Below, piece by piece: positions 7,479-16,184 of a DNA stretch of 64,000 nt. Position 1 is the stretch's first letter. Each line of letters opens with the position of its first letter. The translations under genes were made by a program, and so were the position numbers. The notes beneath the pieces were generated by a model. That model saw only the letters and a list, made by a program, of their open reading frames with translations, did no database searches and was not told the origin of the DNA. The stretch spans positions 248,001 to 312,000 of the forward strand of contig NZ_JACHYC010000008.1 in the NCBI RefSeq assembly GCF_014192575.1. The letters are read 5' to 3'. This stretch comes from Variovorax sp. Sphag1AA (GTDB taxonomy: Bacteria > Pseudomonadota > Gammaproteobacteria > Burkholderiales > Burkholderiaceae_C).

Positions 7479-10091
7479 TTGTCACGCTCCGAACTGCTGC
7501 TCAACGCCTTCGAGATGAACACCGTGGGCCACCTGGCCCATGGCCTGTGGCGGCATCCGCGCGACCGGTCGCGCCACTATCACCACATCGGCTACTGGCA
7601 ATCGCTGGCGCGCACGCTGGAAGCGGGCCTCTTCGACGGGCTCTTTCTCGCTGACGTGACCGGCGTGTACGACGTCTATGGCGGCAGTGCGGATGCGGCA
7701 CTCCGGCACGCGATCCAGTTGCCCATCAACGACCCCCTGCCGCTGGTCCCGGCGATGGCCGCCGTGACGCAACACCTGGGCTTCGGTGTGACGGTCAACA
7801 TCGGCAACGAGCAGCCGCATCTTTTCGCGCGGCGCATGTCGACGCTGGACCACCTGAGCGGCGGACGCCTCGGATGGAACATCGTGACCGGCTTCCTCGA
7901 CAGCGCTGCCCGCGCGGCGGGCCAGTCGGCACAGACCAGCCATGACGAACGCTACGCGCGCGCCGACGATTTCATGGATGCGGTCTACAAGCTCTGGGAA
8001 GCGAGCTGGGACGACAACGCAGTGCGCGCCGATGCCGAAGCTGGCGTCTACACCGATCCGTCGCGCGTGCGTCGCATCCGGCATGAAGGGCCGTGGTATC
8101 GCGTGGATGGCGTTCACCTGAGCGCGCCATCGCCACAACGCACGCCGGTGCTCTATCAGGCCGGCGCCTCCGAGCGTGGCACCGACTTCGCGGTGAAGCA
8201 CGCGGAGTGCATCTTCCTGCCCAACCAAGGCCCGGCCGCCACCGCTGCGCTGGTGAAGCGCCTACGCAGTCGCCTGGTCGAAGCGGGCCGTGCACCCGAA
8301 GCAGCCCGCATCCTTACGAGCATCGAGGTGATCGTCGCCGCCACCGACGCCGAGGCGCGCGACAAGGCGGACGAATACGCGCGCTATGCGCAACCGCAGG
8401 CGGCACTCGCCCAGTTCGCTGCGGCAACGGGTATCGACTTCTCGCGCTACGAGCCGGACGAGCCGATCCGCGCCGGTCGCGGCGACGGCATCCGCTCCGC
8501 GCATGACGCGGTCGTCGCCGGGGATGCCGCCGGCGCATGGACCGTGCGACGGCTTCTCGATGGCATGCGGCTGGGTGGCCGCTTCGATCCCATCGTCGGC
8601 TCGCCTTCTCGCGTGGCCGATGAACTGTTGCGTTGGGCCGACGAGTCCGGCGTGGACGGCTTCAACCTCGTGCGCACCGTCACGCCCGAATGCTTCGAGG
8701 ACTTCGGCCGGCTCGTGGTGCCCGAACTGCAGTCCCGCGGCCGTTTCAAGCAGCGCTACGCCGACGGCACCTTGCGCGAAAAGCTCTTCGGCCCCGGCCG
8801 CTCGCGCCTGCCGGCCTCGCACGCGGGTGCGGCGTGGCGGCCTTCGCATTCCGTCTGCTCCAGGAGTCCCATCTTGTCCGCTCTGCCAGCCTTTTCCGAA
8901 ACCGCCGAACGCATCCGCGACGACGGCCACGCGATCGAAGTCGCACGCGCGCTCGCGGCGGATTTCGCCGCCGGTGCAATCGATCGCGACCGGCACCGCC
9001 GACTGCCCGCCGAGGAAGTCGAGCGCTTCTCACGCAGCGGCCTGTGGGCCATCACCGTGCCGCGCGAGTTCGGCGGTGCCGAGGTGTCGCACGCCACGCT
9101 GTCGGAAGTGACGGCGATCGTCTCGGAAGCAGACCCTTCGCTAGGGCAGATCCCGCAGAACCACTTCTGCCTCGTCGATGCGATCCGCCTCGTCGGCACG
9201 CGCGAGCAGCAGCACTTCTTCTTCTCGCAGGCACTGAACGGAAAGCGCTTCGGCAATGCGGTCTCGGAGACCGGCACGCCCAACAGCAAGACCATCAAGA
9301 CCCGCCTCACGCGCACCCCGCTCGGCCTGCGGCTCAACGGCCGCAAGGCCTATTCGACGGGCGCACTCTTCGCGCACTGGGTGCCGGTGGCTGCGCTGGA
9401 CGACGATGAACGGCAGGTGCTGGTCTATGTCGACCGCACCGCGCCCGGCCTCACGGTGCAGGACGACTGGAGCGGCTTCGGCCAGCGCACCACCGCCAGC
9501 GGCACGGTGCTCGCGGACAACGTCTCGGTGCAGCCGCTGCAGGTGGTGGCCCGTCATCGGCTGTTCGAACCGCCGACGATCCACGGCGCGTTTGCGCAAC
9601 TGCTGCACTCGGCCATCGACCTCGGCATCGCGCGCGCCGCGCTCGCCGACCTGCGGCACTGGGTTCGCGAGCGTGCACGCCCGTGGGCCGACAGCGGCGT
9701 CGACCGTGCCTCGCAAGATCCGCTGACACTGCACAGGATTGGCGAACTGGTGATCCGGCTGCACGCGGCCGAGGCCCTGCAGGAGCGCGCCGCGCGCTTC
9801 CTCGATGCCTCGCGCGACAGCGATGCGTCGGAAGCCAGCGCGCGACGCGTCACCGAAGCCTCGATCGCGGTCGCCGAGGCCAAGGTGCTCACGACCACGC
9901 TCTCCATCGATGCAGCCAGCGTGCTCATCGAGCTTGCCGGCACGCAGTCGACGCTCGAGTCGCACGCGCTGGACCGCCACTGGCGCAACGCGCGCACGCA
10001 CACCGTGCACGACCCGCTGCGCTGGAAGTACCACGCGGTCGGAAACCACTGGCTCAACGACGCGCAGCCGCGCCGCCATGCATCGCTCTGA
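7479..10091 (+). CDS. fusion of FMN-dependent monooxygenase with SfnB-like flavoprotein
   Basis: One uninterrupted frame of 870 codons from TTG 7479 (SRSELLLNAFEMN is the family N-terminus). Residues 1-~445 are an NtaA/SnaA-type luciferase-like monooxygenase (WRHPRD near the start, GGRLGWNIVTGF, LYQAGASERG, VDGFNLVRTVTPE, LREKLFG). A ~30-residue Arg/Ser/Pro-rich linker follows. Residues ~466-870 are an acyl-CoA-dehydrogenase-like SfnB domain (VPREFGGAEVSHATLSE, NAVSETGTPNSK, DDWSGFGQRTTASGT, ALDRHWRNARTHTVHDP). At 8874 a TTG with CAGGAG 8 nt upstream could start the second protein alone, but no stop separates the halves. Elsewhere in the window (16185 and 17555) the same two proteins are separate genes. 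Confidence 0.85.
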   Translation: MSRSELLLNAFEMNTVGHLAHGLWRHPRDRSRHYHHIGYWQSLARTLEAGLFDGLFLADVTGVYDVYGGSADAALRHAIQLPINDPLPLVPAMAAVTQHLGFGVTVNIGNEQPHLFARRMSTLDHLSGGRLGWNIVTGFLDSAARAAGQSAQTSHDERYARADDFMDAVYKLWEASWDDNAVRADAEAGVYTDPSRVRRIRHEGPWYRVDGVHLSAPSPQRTPVLYQAGASERGTDFAVKHAECIFLPNQGPAATAALVKRLRSRLVEAGRAPEAARILTSIEVIVAATDAEARDKADEYARYAQPQAALAQFAAATGIDFSRYEPDEPIRAGRGDGIRSAHDAVVAGDAAGAWTVRRLLDGMRLGGRFDPIVGSPSRVADELLRWADESGVDGFNLVRTVTPECFEDFGRLVVPELQSRGRFKQRYADGTLREKLFGPGRSRLPASHAGAAWRPSHSVCSRSPILSALPAFSETAERIRDDGHAIEVARALAADFAAGAIDRDRHRRLPAEEVERFSRSGLWAITVPREFGGAEVSHATLSEVTAIVSEADPSLGQIPQNHFCLVDAIRLVGTREQQHFFFSQALNGKRFGNAVSETGTPNSKTIKTRLTRTPLGLRLNGRKAYSTGALFAHWVPVAALDDDERQVLVYVDRTAPGLTVQDDWSGFGQRTTASGTVLADNVSVQPLQVVARHRLFEPPTIHGAFAQLLHSAIDLGIARAALADLRHWVRERARPWADSGVDRASQDPLTLHRIGELVIRLHAAEALQERAARFLDASRDSDASEASARRVTEASIAVAEAKVLTTTLSIDAASVLIELAGTQSTLESHALDRHWRNARTHTVHDPLRWKYHAVGNHWLNDAQPRRHASL

Positions 10092-10110
10092 CTCCTTCAT
10101 TCAAACGCCC

Positions 10111-11724
10111 ATGAGTTCAATCACACGACGCCATCTGCTGCAGGCAGGTTCCGGAGCCGGCTTCCTGTCCGCACTGCCTCTTGCCGCACCATTGGCCCAT
10201 GCGCAGACGCGGCAGGAAACGGTGCGCGTACTGGCCGAAGGCGCACCCAACTCACGCGACCCGCACGGCGAGGGCGTGAGCCGCGAATCGCTTGGCACCT
10301 TCACCAACATCTACGACCGGCTCATCAACTTCGACAGCGTGAAGCTGCCGTCGGGCATCCGCCGCTACGACTACGGGCGCTTCAAGGGCGAACTGGCGGA
10401 GCGCTTCGAAGTTTCCGATTGCGGACGCGTGCTCACCTTCCATCTGCGGCGCGATGCCACCTTCCATGACGGCGCACCGGTGACGGCGGCGGACGTGAAG
10501 TGGTCGCTCGACCGTGCGGTGAGCCTGCCGGCATCCAAGCGCCAGCTCTCGACGGGATCGCTGACCGACCCATCTCAGTTCACGGTGGTGGACGCGCACA
10601 CGCTGCGCATCACGCTGCCGCGCGCGGACCGCTATACGCTGCCCAACCTGGCGCTCACGTTCGCGTCCGTCCTCAACGCCGAACTGGTAAAGAAGCACGC
10701 CACGCCGCAGGACCCGTGGGGCGCGCAATGGGTGCGCAACAACGCCGCTGGCGGCGGCGCCTACAAGGTCGAATCTTGGACACCGGGCCAGCAGATCGTC
10801 TACGTGCGCTTCGACGAGTGGAAGAGCGGCCCGTTGCCGTACGTGAAGCGCGCCCTCTTCCAGACCGTTCCCACGCCCGCCACGCGTTCGGCCGCACTGC
10901 AGCGCGGCGATGCCGACGTGGCGCTGCAACTGCCGCCGAAGGACATCGATGCGCTGAGCGAGAGCAAGTCGGTACGGGTGCATTCGATCCCGGTGACCAA
11001 TTCCTTCCGCTTCATTGCCTTCAACACGCGCAGCAAGCCTTTCGACGATGTGCGGGTGAGGCAGGCTGTTGCCTGGGCGCTGCCCTACACCAGCCTTTTC
11101 CGCGGCGCGAGCCTCGGCCACGGACAGCCGCTGTTCGGCGCCGCATCCGCCACGCCGTCCACGTCGACGTTTCCGCAACCCTATCCCTACGAGACGCAAC
11201 TCCAGAAAGCGCGCGAGCTGCTGGCACAGGCAGGCTACGCCAACGGCTTCAAGACGACCTTCAGCTACAACGTCGGCGATGCCACCATCGGGGAGCCGGC
11301 CGCGCTGCTCGTGCAGGAGGCCCTGCGCCGCGTGGGCATCGAAGTGACCATCGAGAAAGTGCCCGGCGCGCAGTGGGGCACCCTGCAGACCGACCGGAAG
11401 CTGCCCTTCTACATCGACAGCTCGTCCGCGTGGTTCAACGATCCGGACTACTTCTTCCGGATCTTCTTCCAGGGCGACTGGCGCTGGAACTTCGGCGCGT
11501 TCGACAACGCCGAGCTCGGCACGCTCGTGGAGGCGGCCCGCTGGGAAACCGACAAGGCGAAGTACGACGCGGCGATCCGCAAAGCCATCCAGATCGTGTT
11601 CCGCGAAGTGCCGATCGTGCCGCTGTGGCTGCCGTCGTTCGACGTCGCGCTCCAGCCCGATCTGGCGAACTTCACCTACTACATCCATGGCCAGGTGGAC
11701 TTCCGCCCGCTGACGCGCGGGTAG
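10111..11724 (+). CDS. Tat-exported Dpp/Opp-type ABC substrate-binding protein
   Basis: 537 residues with a twin-arginine signal (SSITRRHLLQAG) and a cleavage region near PLAHAQT. Family 5 solute-binding core: the early GEGVSRESLGTFTNIYDRLI, the domain FHDGAPVTAADVKWSLDR, then FIAFNTRSKPFDDVRVRQAVAWAL and the late VFREVPIVPLWLP. It would capture a peptide-sized or other bulky solute in the periplasm for the four transporter genes that follow. Position behind a dioxygenase and a monooxygenase fusion suggests a sulfur-containing substrate. ATG 10111 is 19 bp after the fusion gene. Confidence 0.92.
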   Translation: MSSITRRHLLQAGSGAGFLSALPLAAPLAHAQTRQETVRVLAEGAPNSRDPHGEGVSRESLGTFTNIYDRLINFDSVKLPSGIRRYDYGRFKGELAERFEVSDCGRVLTFHLRRDATFHDGAPVTAADVKWSLDRAVSLPASKRQLSTGSLTDPSQFTVVDAHTLRITLPRADRYTLPNLALTFASVLNAELVKKHATPQDPWGAQWVRNNAAGGGAYKVESWTPGQQIVYVRFDEWKSGPLPYVKRALFQTVPTPATRSAALQRGDADVALQLPPKDIDALSESKSVRVHSIPVTNSFRFIAFNTRSKPFDDVRVRQAVAWALPYTSLFRGASLGHGQPLFGAASATPSTSTFPQPYPYETQLQKARELLAQAGYANGFKTTFSYNVGDATIGEPAALLVQEALRRVGIEVTIEKVPGAQWGTLQTDRKLPFYIDSSSAWFNDPDYFFRIFFQGDWRWNFGAFDNAELGTLVEAARWETDKAKYDAAIRKAIQIVFREVPIVPLWLPSFDVALQPDLANFTYYIHGQVDFRPLTRG

Positions 11725-11743
11725 AGGCTGCCCGCTCCCGCGA

Positions 11744-12751
11744 ATGCCGATCCTGCGCCGCGTCCTCGCCACCTTGCCGATCCTTTTCGGCGCGGCCGTC
11801 TTCACCTTCTTGCTCACGCGGGTGCTGCCCGGCGATGCGGCCGCCTTTCTCGCGTCCGGGCAGGCGAGCGCGGAAGACATCGCGGCACTGCGCCAGCAGC
11901 TCGGGCTGGACCTTCCGCTGCATCTTCAACTGCTCGACTACCTGAGCCGGCTCGCGCATGGCGACTGGGGGCAGTCCTTCACGACCGGCCAGCCGGTCGT
12001 CGCGGACCTGCTGCAGAGGCTCCCTGCTTCGATGGAGTTGAGCCTCTTCGCATTCGCGCTCGCGCTGGCGATCGGGCTTCCGTTGGGCATCGCCGCCGCA
12101 TTGAAGCCCGGTGGCGCGATGGACCACGTCTGCCGCGCCGTCTGCACCGCCGGTAGTTGCGCGCCGACCTTCGTCGTCGGGCTGCTGCTGATCTACGTTC
12201 TCTACTTCTCCCTCGGATGGGCGGCCGAGCCCGTGGGCCGGCTCGATCCGATGCTGGCGCCGCCGCCGGTGCACACCGGCTTCCTGCTGATCGATGCCGC
12301 GTTGGCGGGCGACGGTGCCGCATGGCGATCCGCGCTTTCGCACCTGCTGTTGCCCGCCGTCTCGATGGCGCTCTTCTCGGTGGCGCCCCTCGCGCGGATC
12401 ACACGATCGTCGATGCTCGCGGTCCTCGGCAGCGACTTCATGCGGACCGCACGCGCGCTGGGCCTGCCGCACCGGCAGGCGCTGCTGACCTATGCGCTGC
12501 GCAATGCGCTCCTGCCGGTGCTCACGACGATGGGACTGGTGTTCTCGTACATGCTGGGCGCCAACGTGGTCATCGAGAAGCTCTTCGCGTGGCCCGGCAT
12601 CGGCAGCTACGCGCTGGACGCGCTGATGAGCGCCGACCACGCGCCGGTGCAGGGCTTCGTGCTGCTGGTGGCTGTGGTGTTCTCGCTGGTCAATCTGCTC
12701 GTCGACCTGCTCGGCCAGCTGGCCGATCCGCGAACCCGGGGCAGCGCATGA
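11744..12751 (+). CDS. ABC transporter permease, DppB type
   Basis: 335 residues with about six membrane segments. The N-terminus FGAAVFTFLLTRVLPGD and the cytoplasmic-loop motif MRTARALGLPHRQALLTYAL (the EAA loop that contacts the ATPase) are typical of DppB/OppB. Its stop overlaps the ATG of the next permease (ATGA at 12748-12751), so the pair is translationally coupled. It forms the inner-membrane channel with the following gene. Confidence 0.93.
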   Translation: MPILRRVLATLPILFGAAVFTFLLTRVLPGDAAAFLASGQASAEDIAALRQQLGLDLPLHLQLLDYLSRLAHGDWGQSFTTGQPVVADLLQRLPASMELSLFAFALALAIGLPLGIAAALKPGGAMDHVCRAVCTAGSCAPTFVVGLLLIYVLYFSLGWAAEPVGRLDPMLAPPPVHTGFLLIDAALAGDGAAWRSALSHLLLPAVSMALFSVAPLARITRSSMLAVLGSDFMRTARALGLPHRQALLTYALRNALLPVLTTMGLVFSYMLGANVVIEKLFAWPGIGSYALDALMSADHAPVQGFVLLVAVVFSLVNLLVDLLGQLADPRTRGSA

Positions 12752-13557
12752 CGACTCGAAGTCGATGGCTTCCACTCGCGCCGGCGGCACTGCTGCTGGC
12801 CTTGGCGATCATCGGGCCAGCGCTCGCGCCCCACGACCCGCTCGCCACCGACGTGACTCTCGGCCTGCAGCCGCCCTCGGCCACGCACTGGTTCGGCACC
12901 GATCAACTGGGGCGCGACGTGTTCAGTCGCGTGCTCGCGGCCGCGCCGCTCGACATGGGCATCGCCTTCTCCGCCGTGCTGCTGTCTGCCCTCGTCGGCA
13001 ACCTCACCGGCGCTGCATGCGGCTTCGTTGGAGGCGCGCTCGACCGCTGGGTGGGCCGCGTGGTCGACGTGATGATGGCCTTCCCGCTCTTCGTGGTTGC
13101 GATGGCGCTCGTCGCGGCGCTCGGCAATTCAGTGAGCAGCGTCATCTGGGCCACGGCACTGATCAATCTGCCGTTCTACATCCGGCTCTCGCGTGCGGAA
13201 GTGGCCGTTCGCCGGAGCGCCACCTACGTGCAAGCCGCGCGGCTGGGCGGTGCCGGCGAAGGACGCATCCTCTTCACCGTGCTGTTCCCCAATGCACTTC
13301 CGATGCTCGCCGTGCAGATGTCGATGAACCTCGGCTGGGCGATCCTGAATGGCGCCGGGCTCTCGTTCATCGGCCTCGGCGTGCGCCCACCGACGCCCGA
13401 ATGGGGCGTGCTGGTGAACGAAGGCGCGCAGTTCATCCTGACCGGGCAGTGGTGGGTCGCACTGTTCCCCGGGCTGGCACTCTTTCTTGCCGTGTATGCC
13501 TTCACGCTCGCGGGCGACGCCCTTCGCGACCTGCTCGATCCGCGGAGGCGCACATGA
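12748..13557 (+). CDS. ABC transporter permease, DppC type
   Basis: 269 residues. The N-terminal LAPHDPLATD and HWFGTDQLGRDVFSRVL are the DppC/OppC hallmark preceding the membrane domain, and the EAA loop is YVQAARLGGAGEGRILFTVLFPN. Late in the protein FIGLGVRPPTPEWG is also typical. It pairs with the DppB-type subunit and overlaps its neighbours at both ends. Confidence 0.94.
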   Translation: MTTRSRWLPLAPAALLLALAIIGPALAPHDPLATDVTLGLQPPSATHWFGTDQLGRDVFSRVLAAAPLDMGIAFSAVLLSALVGNLTGAACGFVGGALDRWVGRVVDVMMAFPLFVVAMALVAALGNSVSSVIWATALINLPFYIRLSRAEVAVRRSATYVQAARLGGAGEGRILFTVLFPNALPMLAVQMSMNLGWAILNGAGLSFIGLGVRPPTPEWGVLVNEGAQFILTGQWWVALFPGLALFLAVYAFTLAGDALRDLLDPRRRT

Positions 13558-14525
13558 GCGGCGCGCTGCTGCAGGTTCGTGACCTGAGCCTGCGCTTTCA
13601 TCGGCGGGGGCGCACCCCGGTGCATGCGCTCGAAGGTGTTTCCTTCGACCTCGACGCCGGACAGACGCTGGCCCTCGTGGGCGAATCGGGCTCAGGCAAG
13701 TCCGTCACGGCACTGGCGATCGCGGGCCTTCTCGACCCTGCCGCCGAACTGATGCGCGGAAGCGTGCGGCTCGCGGGCATCGAGTTGGCCGGCGCATCCA
13801 CTTCCACGTTGGAGAAGGCGCGGCGCGAGTTGCTCGGGATCGTGTTCCAGAACCCCCGCCGGTCGCTCAACCCCATTCGCCGCGTCGGCCGCCAGATCGA
13901 GGATGCACTCCAGGCACGACGCCCGAGGCCCGCGCGTCAGGCAAGAGAACGTGCCGTCGAACTGCTGGCGCAGGTCGGCATTGATCGACCGGAATCGCGC
14001 CGGCATGCGTACCCGTGGGAGCTGTCGGGCGGCATGTGCCAGCGGGTCATGATCGCGCTGGCCCTTTCGGGCGAGCCGGCGCTGCTGATCGCCGACGAGC
14101 CGACAACCGGCCTCGACGTGAGCACGCAGGCCGCGGTGATGGACCTGATCGCGGCGCAGGCGCGCCAGCGTGGCATGGCGACGCTGCTCATCACACACGA
14201 CCTCGCACTGGCCTCGGGCCGCTGCCAGCGCGTGGCGGTGATGCACGCGGGCCATCTGGTCGAGGATGCACCTGTCGGCGCCTTGTTCGGTGCGCCCTCG
14301 CATCCCTATTCGCAACATCTGATCCAGGCCACGCCGCGACACGGGCTGCCGCTTGCGGCGCTGGAGGCCGTGCCCGGTGAGGTGCCCGACCTCGGCCGGG
14401 GCGACCTGCCTGCCTGTCGCTTCGCCGAACGCTGCACGCGCCGGATCGAGCGCGCCTGCGAGCGCATGCCGGTGCTTTCATCGACAGGGCCGGGACACCG
14501 CGTCGCCTGCTGGAATCCGCTGTGA
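13554..14525 (+). CDS. ABC transporter ATPase, DppD type
   Basis: 323 residues. Walker A GESGSGKS (~residue 42), Q-loop IVFQNPRRSLNP, signature ELSGGMCQRV, Walker B ALLIADEPTTGLDVS, switch His in LLITHDLA. The C-terminal extension with CRFAERCTRRIERACER is the cysteine cluster found in oligopeptide-type ATPases. One of two ATPase subunits of the importer; start and stop both overlap neighbouring genes. Confidence 0.94.
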   Translation: MSGALLQVRDLSLRFHRRGRTPVHALEGVSFDLDAGQTLALVGESGSGKSVTALAIAGLLDPAAELMRGSVRLAGIELAGASTSTLEKARRELLGIVFQNPRRSLNPIRRVGRQIEDALQARRPRPARQARERAVELLAQVGIDRPESRRHAYPWELSGGMCQRVMIALALSGEPALLIADEPTTGLDVSTQAAVMDLIAAQARQRGMATLLITHDLALASGRCQRVAVMHAGHLVEDAPVGALFGAPSHPYSQHLIQATPRHGLPLAALEAVPGEVPDLGRGDLPACRFAERCTRRIERACERMPVLSSTGPGHRVACWNPL

Positions 14526-15379
14526 GCCCGTCCGTCCCACTCCTTCGGGTGCGCGGTCTGCGCAAGGCCTTTGCGCTTCCTGCTGCGGCTCGCGGTTGGT
14601 CTCTGCCATGGCGACGTCAGTCGCAGGAACTGCTCGCCGTCGATGACGTGAGCTTCGAACTCGCGCACGGCGAAGCGCTTGGCCTCGTCGGCGAATCGGG
14701 CTCGGGCAAATCCACGACAGCCAGCCTGGTTGCCCGACTCGCCGACCCGGACCGGGGCGAGATCCTGTTCGAAGGCGAAGACATCGCGCGCACGCCTGCG
14801 CGCCATGCGGCGCGCGCGCCGTGGCGGGCGCGCATCCAGATGGTGTTCCAGGATCCGGTCGACAGCCTCGACCCGCGGGCCCGCGCCTTCGACGCCATTG
14901 CCGCGCCGTTGCGCGTGATCGCGGGTCTGCGCGGCCCGGCATTGCAGCAGCGCGTGCATCGTGCCGCCGAGCGGGCGCGGCTGCCTCGCTCGCTGCTGGA
15001 CCACTATCCGCACCAGCTCTCGGGCGGCCAGGCTGCGCGTGTTGGCATCGCACGTGCGCTTGCGCTGGAACCCGCCTTGCTGATCCTCGACGAGCCCACG
15101 AGCGCGCTGGATGTGTCGGTGCAGATCGGCATCCTGCAACTACTCGACGAACTCCGGCGCGACAGCGGCATGGGCTATCTCTTCGTCTCGCACGACCTGC
15201 AGGTGGTGCGGCTACTGTGCCAGCGCGTACTGGTGATGCGCCATGGCCGCGTCGTCGAAAGTGGTCGCACCGCGCAGGTGTTCGACCATCCCGCGCATCC
15301 CTATTCGGCGGCGCTCGCGGCGGCCTTGCCCACTTTCGAGAGCAGGCCGCGCAGCGAAGTGGAAGTGCCTCAGGGCTGA
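14522..15379 (+). CDS. ABC transporter ATPase, DppF type
   Basis: 285 residues from a GTG overlapping the previous stop (GTGA). Walker A GESGSGKS, Q-loop MVFQDPVDSLDPR, signature QLSGGQAARVGIARAL, Walker B LLILDEPTSALDVS, switch His in FVSHDLQVV. It lacks the long cysteine-rich tail of full DppF and ends soon after the ALAAALPTFES segment. Last gene of the 6.5-15.4 kb operon; the convergent FMN reductase gene ends 13 bp later. Confidence 0.93.
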   Translation: MSPSVPLLRVRGLRKAFALPAAARGWSLPWRRQSQELLAVDDVSFELAHGEALGLVGESGSGKSTTASLVARLADPDRGEILFEGEDIARTPARHAARAPWRARIQMVFQDPVDSLDPRARAFDAIAAPLRVIAGLRGPALQQRVHRAAERARLPRSLLDHYPHQLSGGQAARVGIARALALEPALLILDEPTSALDVSVQIGILQLLDELRRDSGMGYLFVSHDLQVVRLLCQRVLVMRHGRVVESGRTAQVFDHPAHPYSAALAAALPTFESRPRSEVEVPQG

Positions 15380-15392
15380 GGCGGGCGAGTCT

Positions 15393-15986
15393 TCAGGCCA
15401 ACGCGAGCAGCGGCGCGCGTGCAGCGGTGGCGGCGCGTGCGCTTGCGATCTGCCGCAGGGGCGGAATCGCACGTTCCACCGCCAGCGTGATCCGCGCGCG
15501 CAGGGCTTCGCTGCTCACCGCGTAGTTGCTGAAGTCGGTGTCCGTCGCATACACGCCGATCGGCAGCGTGCGCGACTGGAAGAAGCTGAACAGCGGCCGC
15601 AGCTGATGGTCGATCACCAGCGCGTGGCGCTCGCTTCCGCCGGTGGCGGCAAGCAGCACCAGCTTGTCGACCAGCGCGTCCTGGTGCACGAAATCCAGCA
15701 GGTGCTTGAAGAGGCCGCTGTAGGCGCCCCTGAACACCGGGCTGGCGGCCACGATCAGGTCGGCGGATTCGATGGCCTGGAGTGCATCCTCGACCTGCTC
15801 GGGAAGTTGTTTGCGATAGAGCACCGACCCGAAGTGGGGCACCAGCTCGCCGAGTTCGACGACGCGCGCCTGCACGGGCAGCGCCTGCGACAGGCCTTCG
15901 ACCAATTCCTCGACGAGCGCGAGCGTGCGGGAGGGGCGTTGCAGTCCGCCGGAGAGGGCGACCACCTTGAGAACTTGTTGGGACAT
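15393..15986 (-). CDS. msuE: NADPH-dependent FMN reductase (SsuE/MsuE type)
   Basis: 197 residues, flavodoxin-like fold. VVALSGGLQRPSRT near the N-terminus is the FMN phosphate loop, ADLIVAASPVFRGAYSGLFKHLLDF is the FMN-binding middle, and LLAATGGSERHALV precedes the last strands. It would supply FMNH2 to the flavin-dependent monooxygenases encoded nearby. It diverges from the 16185 monooxygenase across a 198-bp region with two GCAARTGCG boxes. The frame is open far upstream, but ATG 15986 matches the family start. MsuE and SsuE cannot be separated with certainty. Confidence 0.88.
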   Translation of the reverse strand: MSQQVLKVVALSGGLQRPSRTLALVEELVEGLSQALPVQARVVELGELVPHFGSVLYRKQLPEQVEDALQAIESADLIVAASPVFRGAYSGLFKHLLDFVHQDALVDKLVLLAATGGSERHALVIDHQLRPLFSFFQSRTLPIGVYATDTDFSNYAVSSEALRARITLAVERAIPPLRQIASARAATAARAPLLALA

Positions 15987-16019
15987 GGGAGATGCAAGCG
16001 AGATGAAGAGCTGCACGAT

Positions 16020-16064
16020 TTTCAGACTCAAGGCGCGCGCCGTCCCAACGTTTTGCGCATTTGC
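16020..16064 (-). promoter_or_regulatory. candidate sulfur-type promoter for the FMN reductase gene
   Basis: On the minus strand the box GCAAATGCG (16056-16064) lies 7 nt before -35 TTGGGA (16043-16048), then 17 bp and CTGAAA (16020-16025). It is the mirror image of the box and promoter serving the divergent monooxygenase. Confidence 0.45.
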
Positions 16065-16117
16065 ATAGTCGCGCGGCGAGCTTGGCCGCGTCGCGTCCGC
16101 TGCATATGCAAGTGCGC
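16055..16117. promoter_or_regulatory. paired inverted operator half-sites between FMN reductase and monooxygenase genes
   Basis: Arm GCGCATTTGCATA (16055-16067) and arm TATGCAAGTGCGC (16105-16117) are inverted copies with one mismatch and lie 50 bp centre to centre, about five helical turns. Each arm sits directly upstream of one of the two divergent promoters. This fits binding by a LysR-type activator such as the CysB-like protein encoded at 18832. Confidence 0.5.
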
Positions 16118-16156
16118 TTTTCTTCGTTGGCGCGGCCATCGTGCGATCCACAGAAT
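16108..16156 (+). promoter_or_regulatory. candidate sulfur-type promoter for the 16185 monooxygenase
   Basis: GCAAGTGCG (16108-16116), CTTC, -35 TTGGCG (16127-16132), 18 bp, CAGAAT (16151-16156), then the ATG at 16185. It aligns without gaps to the promoter at 25660-25707. Confidence 0.5.
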
Positions 16157-16184
16157 CCGCCCTTCTTTCGAGCGTGAGTCCCTC

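Noticed and set aside
10252..11880. 542-residue minus-strand open frame over the Dpp-type binding protein
   Set aside because: Antisense shadow, Arg/His/Val-rich, without motifs.
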